DNA of 26,617 nucleotides from JBBQSU01 sp038234815 (GCA_038234815.1 JBBQSU010000038.1:1-26617); one strand, 5' to 3'; counted from the first letter of the stretch, positions 16,823-23,988 are shown. Numbers and translations: made by a program. Notes: generated by a model from the letters alone, not told the origin.

Positions 16823-18952
16823 TTAGTTCATCAGCGTCACCCTTTTCAGCTCAATCCTTTCGTCCGATAACGACCCAGCTTCCAATCCTCGCGGTCGGGG
16901 GACAAAACCCAGGCCACCAAAGGCCGACCGATCGTTATCATCCACCGCGTTGACGACCACACCCAGCAGGTTGGCGCCAACGGTTTGCAATCCTTCATGG
17001 GCTAGTTGCACGGCCTTACGCCCGCTGCGACGCACTTCGATAATGGTCACAGTCAGGTCAACCGATGCACTGAGGATGCGGGCATCAGCCACCGCCAGCG
17101 TCGCCGGCGAATCAATCAGGATATGGTCGTATTGAAGAGACAAGTGATCGAGCAATTCGGCCAGCGCGGGCTGATTGAGCAATTCCGCCGCCCCACGCTC
17201 GACCGCGCCTGCCGCCAGCAGTTGGAGATTGGCAATCGTTGTGGATTGCACTGCGGAACGGATTTCGTCCTTAGCGGGCAATTCATCAGTAAGTAAGTCG
17301 GCCAGGCCGGTCTGATCTGACAGATTAAAGAACCGGTGCTGCTGCGGATGGCGCAGGTTGGCATCGATAATCAGTGTCTTCTTGCCCGCGCGGGCCAGTT
17401 CAATGCCGAGATTGCTGACAAAAGTGCTCTTGCCTTCTCCGGCAACAGCCGAGGTGACCAGGAGCGTCCGCGCGCGATCCTTCGGAATGCCGGTGTAAAT
17501 GGCCGAGCGAATCGCACCGAAGACTTCGGCGACAGCCGATTCGGCGTCATCGGCAGCCAGCGCCATGGACTTGTCATCCAGATAGCCCTGCAAAACCGGC
17601 ACCGCGCCCAGAACTGCAACGCCGAGCGTGGCTTGAATTTCAGCAGGACTGCGTAACCCAGCGGTCACTGATTCGCGCATCCAGCTCACGCCCAGGCCTG
17701 CCAGCAGTCCGCCGGTCAGGCCGATTACCAGTGTCCACAGCACGCGCGGGCTGCTGGCCTGCTCGGCCGGTGTCGCGGCCGAAAGTAAGGTCACCCGCAC
17801 GCCCTCTTGGGCCTGCGCCGCCGAGATGTCCTGCATCCGGCTTTCCAATGCGCTGGTCTGCTGCTGCAATTGCTTGAGTTCGCCCGACAGGCGTGCGTAT
17901 TCGGTTCCGCGGTCGGCCATTTCGGCGCCTTGCCTGCGAGCGTCGTTCAGCGCTTTCTGGAACTCGGCCTCGTGCTTCTCGGCGGAGATCAATCGCGCCT
18001 TGGCCGCCAGAACATACCCCGAGCGGGCCGAATCCAGCCGGGCACCCGCCGATTGGGCCAGTGGATGGCTTGGAAGATACTTTCGGGCCACTTCCTTGAC
18101 CGCATTCTGGGCCGCCAGAAGCGCACCCTTGGCCGCCGCCAGTTCGGCCTCACCCACCAGCGGAAGCGCGCCGTTCAACACCTGCGCATTGATCGCAGCC
18201 AGTTTCTCCGGCTGGTCCTTAAGCAGGCCCGCGGCTTCGTCGTAAACGCCCCTGGCCTGGAGCGACTGCACGCGCGCCTCGACGATCAGATCAGTCAGCC
18301 GAGCCACTTGCCGATCGGTCTCGCTATTGGCCCGTGACGCCAGGTCGCGGGCACCTTGATCCTGCAACTGCTTCAATCGGCCCTGCTTTTCGACGAGCGA
18401 CTGCTGCTTGTCAGCGCGGGATTTCTCGAAAACCTGAAGCGCGGCCTTTTCGTTATCCCGCGACAGCTCAACCTGAAAAGCCATGTAGGCCGACACCACC
18501 GCATTGGCCATCAGGGCCGCGTCGGCGCGATCCGAAGACGTGACGTTGACCAGAACCGTATTCCCCACCACCGCAGGTACGCACGACAGACGTCCTCGAA
18601 CATAAGTCAGGCGATTTTCGTCAGCGACGCGGGAGAGCGTCTTGGACGCCAGCAATTCCGGCGAACCAAGGGCAATCGCCAGAACCGATGTGGACTCAAG
18701 GACTTCAATTTGATTGTTCAAAAAGCCGATGCTAGTCCGGCGCGACTCGGGCGAACTATCCTCAATGAGCAGGCGCGCGGAACTGATGTATTGCCGCGGG
18801 GCGACCAGCAGATAGGAGCCGGTGACAACAGCGGCAATCAAGACTGAAAGGCCAATAACCCGGCGCTGGCGCCAAAGGCCTTGCACGCTTGGCGAAAAAC
18901 CGATTCCGTGATCATCAAAAACGTCCATCAGTCTTTCATCGGGGAGGTCCAT
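16823..18952 (-). CDS. Wzz/Wzc-type polysaccharide co-polymerase with tyrosine-kinase (BY-kinase) domain
   Basis: This 709-residue inner-membrane protein would control chain length and export of an exopolysaccharide. A Wzz domain begins with a first helix (about 33-50), followed by a periplasmic, largely coiled-coil region (about 165-385), and a second helix (about 405-423). The cytoplasmic BY-kinase domain has Walker A AVAGEGKST (502-510), Walker A' LIIDANLRHP (527-536) and Walker B ILIDSP (611-616). The C-terminus lacks the tyrosine cluster usual for Wzc: the last tyrosine is Tyr608, and the final 100 residues contain none. Autophosphorylation of the classical kind is therefore doubtful. 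It is the first gene of the leftward operon with the NusG paralogue and the sugar transferase. Confidence 0.94.
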   Translation of the reverse strand: MDLPDERLMDVFDDHGIGFSPSVQGLWRQRRVIGLSVLIAAVVTGSYLLVAPRQYISSARLLIEDSSPESRRTSIGFLNNQIEVLESTSVLAIALGSPELLASKTLSRVADENRLTYVRGRLSCVPAVVGNTVLVNVTSSDRADAALMANAVVSAYMAFQVELSRDNEKAALQVFEKSRADKQQSLVEKQGRLKQLQDQGARDLASRANSETDRQVARLTDLIVEARVQSLQARGVYDEAAGLLKDQPEKLAAINAQVLNGALPLVGEAELAAAKGALLAAQNAVKEVARKYLPSHPLAQSAGARLDSARSGYVLAAKARLISAEKHEAEFQKALNDARRQGAEMADRGTEYARLSGELKQLQQQTSALESRMQDISAAQAQEGVRVTLLSAATPAEQASSPRVLWTLVIGLTGGLLAGLGVSWMRESVTAGLRSPAEIQATLGVAVLGAVPVLQGYLDDKSMALAADDAESAVAEVFGAIRSAIYTGIPKDRARTLLVTSAVAGEGKSTFVSNLGIELARAGKKTLIIDANLRHPQQHRFFNLSDQTGLADLLTDELPAKDEIRSAVQSTTIANLQLLAAGAVERGAAELLNQPALAELLDHLSLQYDHILIDSPATLAVADARILSASVDLTVTIIEVRRSGRKAVQLAHEGLQTVGANLLGVVVNAVDDNDRSAFGGLGFVPRPRGLEAGSLSDERIELKRVTLMN

Positions 18953-18992
18953 ACCGGACCGCTCCCGCTACTAAAATTCCCGCTACAAGTTC

Positions 18993-19023
18993 TATATACC
19001 TTGCGGACTAATTCGCAGTCCAA
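18993..19023 (-). promoter_or_regulatory. Possible promoter of the polysaccharide operon
   Basis: Reading leftward, a TTGGAC -35-like box (19018-19023) and a TATATA -10-like box (18993-18998) are separated by 19 bases, about 40 bases before the BY-kinase start. A small inverted repeat, GGACT/AGTCC (19005-19009 and 19017-19021), sits between and overlaps the -35. Spacing is longer than ideal, so this is a candidate only. Confidence 0.3.
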
Positions 19024-19053
19024 CAGAACTTACACTAAAATGACCCCAGCCGA

Positions 19054-19121
19054 GTCCGATAACATAATACAGGAAAGATATGACGTTTGTAAGGGAAACC
19101 CCTCCAGTGACGTCCGATAAC
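19054..19121. repeat. Direct repeat GTCCGATAAC in the divergent intergenic region
   Basis: The ten-base sequence GTCCGATAAC occurs at 19054-19063 and 19112-19121, 58 bp apart, between the BY-kinase and ubiquitin-like genes. Two more exact copies lie at 16556-16565 and 16862-16871 inside the polysaccharide operon genes, where they fall on Leu-Ser-Asp codons. The pair between the divergent genes could be a regulator-binding site. Confidence 0.35.
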
Positions 19122-19182
19122 GCCTTACTTCCTGGTGCTGACGCGGCCTTCGTCGATTTTTTCAACACATTTAGGTAACTAT

Positions 19183-19452
19183 ATGGGTATGGTAACGGTG
19201 CAAGTTTGGGACGCGACGGGAAATAAGCGACAGGAAGTGTCTTTGCCCGACGACGCTGCGATCAATCGCATCCTCGTCGTACTATTGGAGAAGATGAATT
19301 TCCCGCAATACGCGCCGGATGGACAGCCGCTCAGCTATAAATTTCACCACCGCGCGTCGGGCAAACAATTATTGGACACCCAGTGTCTGAAAGACGTCGG
19401 CGTAAAGGACGGCGACGTGCTACGATTGCAACCGGAGATCACCGCAGGGTAA
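19183..19452 (+). CDS. Ubiquitin-like beta-grasp protein (YukD/EsaB-like)
   Basis: This 89-residue protein reads as a single ubiquitin-like beta-grasp domain. It has a first strand VTVQVWDATG, a second strand with EVSLPDDAAINRILVVLLEK leading into the helix, a YKFHHRASGKQL hairpin, and the closing DVGVKDGDVLRLQPE, which is characteristic of YukD/EsaB-type proteins. It ends in ITAG, with a C-terminal glycine that an E1 enzyme could adenylate; the classical di-glycine is not present. I chose ATG 19183 (ATG 19189 is possible), since AGG lies about 8 bases upstream and an earlier GTG at 19135 adds unconserved sequence. The E1-like gene follows after 63 bp, then a JAMM peptidase. This makes a protein modifier more likely than a type VII secretion accessory, for which no other genes are visible. 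Confidence 0.8.
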   Translation: MGMVTVQVWDATGNKRQEVSLPDDAAINRILVVLLEKMNFPQYAPDGQPLSYKFHHRASGKQLLDTQCLKDVGVKDGDVLRLQPEITAG

Positions 19453-19515
19453 CAAGCGTTCTGAGCACGAAGCGCTCTATGAGCGAACCGGTCGTCCGGC
19501 CATCCACCCCCCCGT

Positions 19516-20733
19516 ATGGATTCCACCCCTACACCAATCTCCGTCTCCGCTGAAGAACTCGCCGGCGATGACCGCTTTCATCGCTTTGGGCTGATTCCCT
19601 GGTGGGACCAGAAAAAGTTGGCCAACGCGCGCGTGTTGGTCGTCGGCGCGGGCGCGCTGGGCAATGAAATCATCAAAAATCTCGCCCTTCTCGGCGTGGG
19701 CAACGTGTTGATCGCCGATTTGGACGTGATCGAAAATTCCAACCTCTCGCGGAGCGTCCTGTATCGCACAGAAGACAACGGCCAGCCCAAGGCCCTCGTC
19801 GCCGCCCGCGCGGCCCGGTCCATTTATCCCGCGATGCGCACGCACTCCTTTCACGGCAATATCGTGTACGACCTGGGCCTTGGCGTCTATCGCTGGGCTG
19901 ACATCGTGCTGGGTGGACTCGACAATCGCGAAGCCCGCTTGTCCATCAACCGGAATTGCTTCAAGCTCAACAAGTCGTGGGTGGATGGCGCGATCGAGCA
20001 GATTCAAGGCACCGCCCGGTTCTTCTCCCCCGGCGGTCCGTGCTATGAATGCACGATGTCGCAAACCGATTGGAAGCTGCTCCAATCCCGGCGAAGCTGC
20101 AATCTCCTCTCGCGATCGGAAATGCAAGCCGGCAAGACTCCCACCACGCCCACCATCAGTTCGATCATCGCCGGGGTGCAAACCCAAGAGGCCATCAAGC
20201 ACCTGCATGGGTTGACAACGCTGGCGGGCAAAGGGTGGGTGTATGACGGCATTTCCGGGGATTCCTACACGGTCGATTTCCAACGAAAAGAAGATTGCTA
20301 TAGCCACGACCTTTTAGAAAATATCACCAGCCTCGATTCCCGGTCCGATAATCTCACCGCGCGCCAATTGCTCGACATTGCCCGCAAAGAACTCGGGCCT
20401 TCTGCAGAACTTGAACTGCCCCGAGAGGTGCTGCGCGGGCTGACCTGCCCGAAGTGTCGACAAACCCAGGAATTATTTCTTTCCCTCGGTCATGCCGATA
20501 CCAGTCTAAGCCGCTGTCCCGTCTGCGCTCAGTCAACCCGCGACGTGCTGACCTTCCACCGCATCCGCGGAGACGAAGCGTTTCTCGACCGTACACTGGC
20601 CGAAATCGGCATCCCCGCATTCGACATTATCACCGCCAGCGTAGAAAATCGTCGCATCGGCTATGAACTGTCCGGTGACGCTTCGGCCGTCCTAGGCCCG
20701 CTGGATCATGGAGGCGACCTGCAATGGATTTAG
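19516..20733 (+). CDS. E1-like ubiquitin-activating (ThiF/MoeB family) enzyme with C-terminal zinc-ribbon extension
   Basis: The protein would adenylate the C-terminus of the neighbouring ubiquitin-like protein. Residues about 20-265 form a ThiF/MoeB-type domain with the nucleotide loop VVGAGALGNEIIKNLALLGVGNV (Gly44, 46, 49), the DLDVIENSNLSRSVLYR block with its arginine pair, and LGGLDNREAR (132-141). CxxC at 176/179 is half of a structural zinc site. Cys195 in RRSCNLL is the likeliest thioester cysteine, placed before TTPTISSIIAGVQTQEAIK. Residues 270-405 are extra: CPKC (311-314) and CPVC (334-337) form a zinc ribbon or treble clef, followed by an unrecognised segment. No Shine-Dalgarno precedes ATG 19516, but no other start is open. 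It overlaps the JAMM gene by 10 bases. Confidence 0.92.
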   Translation: MDSTPTPISVSAEELAGDDRFHRFGLIPWWDQKKLANARVLVVGAGALGNEIIKNLALLGVGNVLIADLDVIENSNLSRSVLYRTEDNGQPKALVAARAARSIYPAMRTHSFHGNIVYDLGLGVYRWADIVLGGLDNREARLSINRNCFKLNKSWVDGAIEQIQGTARFFSPGGPCYECTMSQTDWKLLQSRRSCNLLSRSEMQAGKTPTTPTISSIIAGVQTQEAIKHLHGLTTLAGKGWVYDGISGDSYTVDFQRKEDCYSHDLLENITSLDSRSDNLTARQLLDIARKELGPSAELELPREVLRGLTCPKCRQTQELFLSLGHADTSLSRCPVCAQSTRDVLTFHRIRGDEAFLDRTLAEIGIPAFDIITASVENRRIGYELSGDASAVLGPLDHGGDLQWI

Positions 20734-21476
20734 CCCGCACGGAACGTGACGTTGATCGCCTGGACTTTTCCAATTGGCCGATGCGGTCGCTGGCCCATTT
20801 GTCGTCCCCGCGGCAGTCCCGCTTTCAAGTCGTGATTCGTCAGACCGCGCTCGAAGCGATCCATCAGCACGGATTGACCACCACACAAGTGGAAGTCTGT
20901 GGCGTCCTGGTGGGGGATTGCTGTCGCGACGCCTTCGGGCCATTCCTCCATATCGAGGCCGCAGTTCGGGGCACGGCAGCGGCCAGCAAAGGAACTAGCG
21001 TCACCTTCACCGCAGACACCTGGACCCAGATTCAGAACGAGATGGACGCCAAATATCCCGGCCAAAAGATCGTCGGCTGGTATCACACGCATCCGGGGTT
21101 CGGCATTTTCCTGTCGGACATGGACGTGTTCATTCAGGAAAATTTTTTCAATCTCCCCTGGCAGACCGCGCTGGTGTTTGATCCGCTCAGCGGCGATGAA
21201 GGCATTTTCGTCTGGCGGGAAAACAAGTCTGTCCGCGAGGAGTGGATCGTCGAACACGACCCGAAGCTGGTTGCCAAGACTTCCGCGGAGATGCAGTTCG
21301 GTCACGACAAGATCGTGGAATTGATGATCCGCGTGCGCAGGCTCGAACGCCGGCTCAAAACCCTCGCCATGGTCGTCTTTTTCGCCATTGCCTTTGCTTT
21401 GGCAGGCTTCTGGTGGGCGTTGCCCACTTTCGAGCGCGTGCTATACGCGCCGGCAACGCAACCGATCTTAAAGTAA
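20724..21476 (+). CDS. Membrane-anchored JAMM/MPN-domain metallopeptidase
   Basis: This 250-residue protein is a JAB1/MPN/Mov34 (JAMM) zinc peptidase. In ubiquitin-like systems this family matures the modifier or removes it from targets. All zinc and catalytic positions are present: Glu57 in VEVCGVLVG, then WYHTHPGFGIFLSDMD with His121, His123, Ser131 and Asp134. Residues about 195-213 are basic and coiled-coil-like, and 214-233 (LAMVVFFAIAFALAGFWWAL) form one transmembrane helix, so the enzyme is tail-anchored with the active site in the cytoplasm. The ATG at 20724 has GGAGG at 20710-20714 and lies inside the end of the E1 gene, showing coupled translation. The FHA-domain membrane gene follows by about 35 bp. 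Confidence 0.93.
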   Translation: MDLARTERDVDRLDFSNWPMRSLAHLSSPRQSRFQVVIRQTALEAIHQHGLTTTQVEVCGVLVGDCCRDAFGPFLHIEAAVRGTAAASKGTSVTFTADTWTQIQNEMDAKYPGQKIVGWYHTHPGFGIFLSDMDVFIQENFFNLPWQTALVFDPLSGDEGIFVWRENKSVREEWIVEHDPKLVAKTSAEMQFGHDKIVELMIRVRRLERRLKTLAMVVFFAIAFALAGFWWALPTFERVLYAPATQPILK

Positions 21477-21513
21477 GCAGCCAGCCAAAATCGACCAACG
21501 TCTTGGTGTGTTT

Positions 21514-22749
21514 ATGTCCACCGATCCGATCATTATCACGCTGGAAGACCTGAGTTCCAAGAAGGTTGAGAAGCGCCTGGCCGAACAGGCCGCGATCGCG
21601 CGCAATCGCGAGCAGGCTGACTTTGCCACGCAATCCGACGCCTCTAAAGTCAAGACCGACGCGCCTTTGTCTGGCCTGTGGTACAACCCCGCCTTCACCC
21701 TCACCGTCTTTGGCATCCTGGGCGGATTGCTTGGCTGGCTGGCCAGCGACGCCGCCCTGCTTTTACGCCCCACCGCCCGCACCGAAGCCATTCATTTTAT
21801 CCATGCCGCCAACCAGATCACCCGCGGGGTCGGCGAGGGCCGCTTTACCCCCGCGCAGGCCGAGAGCGCCCTCCAGCAAATCCGCTGGTCGTCAGAATCT
21901 AATCGTTATCTGGCCATCCACTTGGACAAGTCGCTCTCGCCCGACGACCGGCAGGCCAGGATCGCCACGCTCGATGCCCGCGAGGCGCGCAAGACCCTCA
22001 TCGCCAATACGCTTTCTTATGGCGTGTGTGGCCTGTTCATTGCCCTCTGCCTTTCGATCGCCGAACCAGTGATCGATCGCAATATCGCCCGCGCTATCAC
22101 AGACGGTTCAATCGCGGCCGCCGTTGGTTTGCTCGGAGGGGTTCTGGCTTCGATTGTCATGGACGACCTGTTCCAAATGATGCTGGACCAAACCGGTTCA
22201 GAGGTTTTGGCTCGAGCTGCCGGCTGGGGCCTGCTCGGCCTGACCGTAAGTATCGGCTCGGGCCTGACGATGCGCAGCGGCAAGCGCCTTCTGATCGGCG
22301 TCATCGGCGGCACGCTGGGTGGAATCGCCGGCGGGATACTCTTCGTCCTGCTTCAAAACTGGCTCGGCAACGCGTTGCTTAGCCGGGCCGCAGGATTCGT
22401 CAGCATCGGCGCCGTCGCGGGCCTGTGCACCGGGCTGATCGAATCGGCCAGCAAGGCCGGCTGGGTGAAAGTGACTCGAGGGCTGATCGCCGGCAAACGG
22501 TTCATCCTCTATCGCAACCCGACGTATATCGGGTCCGGGCCGGAATGCCAAATCTACCTTTTCAAAGACCCCAAGGTGGGCCGGCGACATGCTGCCATCC
22601 ACATCGTCAAGGGCGGTTTTGAAATTGAAGACCTTCCGCTGGGTGAACGAACGCTCGTGAACGGCGCGCCGGTCCGCCGAAGGCGCCTGCGACAGGGCGA
22701 CAAGATCGGCGTGGGCAACAGCACGCTGATTTTTCAAGTGAGGACGTAA
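21514..22749 (+). CDS. Polytopic membrane protein with C-terminal FHA domain
   Basis: The protein has a soluble, charged N-terminus (about 1-55), one hydrophobic segment (about 62-85), a cytoplasmic or periplasmic loop with helical character (90-165), and a glycine-rich block of about five to six helices (165-312). It ends in an FHA phosphothreonine-binding domain (about 330-410). FHA landmarks are IGSGPECQI, the RRHA motif (usually S-R-x-H) and LVNGAPV. A GTG two codons upstream (21508) is an alternative start; neither has a clear ribosome site. It is the last gene of the cluster with the ubiquitin-like protein, E1 and JAMM peptidase. With two of the four proteins membrane-bound, a membrane-recruited complex reading a phosphorylation signal is plausible. 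The membrane part matches no family I can name. Confidence 0.85.
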   Translation: MSTDPIIITLEDLSSKKVEKRLAEQAAIARNREQADFATQSDASKVKTDAPLSGLWYNPAFTLTVFGILGGLLGWLASDAALLLRPTARTEAIHFIHAANQITRGVGEGRFTPAQAESALQQIRWSSESNRYLAIHLDKSLSPDDRQARIATLDAREARKTLIANTLSYGVCGLFIALCLSIAEPVIDRNIARAITDGSIAAAVGLLGGVLASIVMDDLFQMMLDQTGSEVLARAAGWGLLGLTVSIGSGLTMRSGKRLLIGVIGGTLGGIAGGILFVLLQNWLGNALLSRAAGFVSIGAVAGLCTGLIESASKAGWVKVTRGLIAGKRFILYRNPTYIGSGPECQIYLFKDPKVGRRHAAIHIVKGGFEIEDLPLGERTLVNGAPVRRRRLRQGDKIGVGNSTLIFQVRT

Positions 22750-22816
22750 TCGCCCATAGAATCCCGGCCCTCGGGGAAGCCCCTACAATACCCTCGGGCA
22801 TTTTTATGCTCGCTAT

Positions 22817-22850
22817 AGGAGAACACACGACGTATTCTCCTTGCCGGAGG
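22817..22850 (+). promoter_or_regulatory. Alternative hairpins around the ribosome site of the next gene
   Basis: AGGAGAA (22817-22823) and TTCTCCT (22835-22841) are perfect 7-base arms around an 11-base loop. The same TTCTCC can instead pair with the ribosome site GGAGG and the AA that follows it (22846-22852), which lies just before ATG 22856. The two pairings exclude each other, so one fold would expose and the other hide the ribosome site. The element could also be a protein operator. Confidence 0.35.
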
Positions 22851-22855
22851 AATCG

Positions 22856-23554
22856 ATGCTTGATCCCCTGCTTGTTAACCCCGTACTAGACGTGCTCCTC
22901 GCGGGTTCATTTACGGAACTGGCCGCAGTGCTGCGCGGCCAGGCCGATGCAATCGTCCCCTCCTGGGAAAACATGGTCCGCGAGGTTCTCCCCGCAGCCG
23001 ATGCCCTCACCATCAGCCAATTACGGGATCACATCCCGATGACTTTGGACCGCCTGGCGGACGTGCTCGAATCCACCAGCATCGGCACGATCAACCAGTT
23101 CATCCTTGAGACAGGCCAACATGGGAATCTTCGGTTTGAACAGGGTTTCAATATCGACGAACTCCTCATCGAGTATCGCCTGCTCCGGCGCGCCCTTATC
23201 GAACACGTTGAATCGTCCCTGAATCGGCGAACGACAATCCGCGAAGACGTCGCGCTAAACATGGGGATCGACATCATCCTGCACAACGGAATCACCGCGT
23301 TCGTCGAACACCGAACCACCGACGCCGCGCACGATCCAATAGCTGCCGCCAGGGTGCTTTCAACCCTCTCGCACGACCTGCGCAATAACATTAGTGCCGT
23401 TATGTTGACGCTGGAACTGCTGCGTCGAAAGCTTACCACCCAGCCGCGACTCGCCGACGACCTTAGCGACCTGAAAGTAGCGCGGCAGACCCTCATGGAG
23501 ACGATCGAAGGCATCGAACGCCTGGCCCGCGGGGTGCGGGCCAGGGAACGATGA
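22856..23554 (+). CDS. RsbR-N-like sensor joined to histidine-kinase DHp domain, no ATPase domain
   Basis: The first 155 residues look like the RsbRD N-terminal helical sensor domain: an all-helical region with SWENMVREVLP, RDHIPMTLDRLADVL and GFNIDELLIEYRLLRRAL. Residues about 165-228 form a dimerisation and histidine phosphotransfer unit, with the H-box LSTLSHDLRNNIS (His173) and the second helix ARQTLMETIEGIERLARG. The protein stops there at 232 residues, where a histidine kinase would continue into its HATPase domain. The stop is clean and the following 70 bp contain no ATPase remnants. It may serve as a phosphotransfer or dimer partner for another kinase. The ATG at 22856 follows GGAGG (22846-22850) with 5-base spacing; a TTG at 22841 is less likely. 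Confidence 0.75.
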   Translation: MLDPLLVNPVLDVLLAGSFTELAAVLRGQADAIVPSWENMVREVLPAADALTISQLRDHIPMTLDRLADVLESTSIGTINQFILETGQHGNLRFEQGFNIDELLIEYRLLRRALIEHVESSLNRRTTIREDVALNMGIDIILHNGITAFVEHRTTDAAHDPIAAARVLSTLSHDLRNNISAVMLTLELLRRKLTTQPRLADDLSDLKVARQTLMETIEGIERLARGVRARER

Positions 23555-23625
23555 TCCTGCACACGTGGTGCTGAACGCCGGGGGCCTCAAAATTGACAAT
23601 TAGCGCTGACGCCCGACCCGGCCGG

Positions 23626-23988
23626 CTAATCTCTGGAGCGGTGTGACAACAGCGCCCCGGCCAGCAGGCCAATGCCCGCAGCCAACAGGACTGTGGTCAG
23701 CGGATGCTCTTTGATTTGGCTCTGCGCCGCCGACTCCCATTCGCCTAACGACTCATATCCCTGCTGGGCATATTGTCGACCTTTTTCCATGTATTCCTTG
23801 CCCACATTGGTCGCCTGCTGGTAGCCGTCGTTCAGCGCCGAGGCCGCCCGGTCAGCCGTCCGCTTAGCTTTTTCACCCAAACCGGCCGCCGCCGAACTGC
23901 CATCGCTTACCGTCTCGTCAATCTTATTTTCCGCTTCTTTTACGCCCGCCTGTACGGCTTCATTTACCTTGTGTTGCGCGTTGCTCAT
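23626..23988 (-). CDS. DUF883/ElaB-like tail-anchored protein
   Basis: This 120-residue protein has a long, charged, alanine-rich amphipathic helical region (about 1-90) with many Ala-Lys-Glu heptad-like repeats. It ends in a membrane helix, TTVLLAAGIGLLAGALLSHRSRD. This is the layout of DUF883/ElaB/YqjD proteins, inner-membrane proteins linked to stationary-phase ribosome binding in enterobacteria; that role is known for the family and not shown here. I chose ATG 23988 because AAGGAG lies 5 bases upstream. Earlier in-frame starts extend into non-conserved sequence. It converges with the DHp gene and follows the dehydrogenase gene with a 147 bp gap. Confidence 0.78.
   Translation of the reverse strand: MSNAQHKVNEAVQAGVKEAENKIDETVSDGSSAAAGLGEKAKRTADRAASALNDGYQQATNVGKEYMEKGRQYAQQGYESLGEWESAAQSQIKEHPLTTVLLAAGIGLLAGALLSHRSRD

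Noticed and set aside
19183..19452. UBL as a type VII secretion component (YukD/EsaB role)
   Set aside because: No EssC/EccC ATPase, WXG100 protein or EssB is visible, while an E1 and a JAMM peptidase follow directly.
19479..19553. Short 24-codon ATG frame overlapping the E1 start, a possible leader peptide
   Set aside because: No ribosome site and no attenuator structure; proline-rich content follows from a run of C residues.
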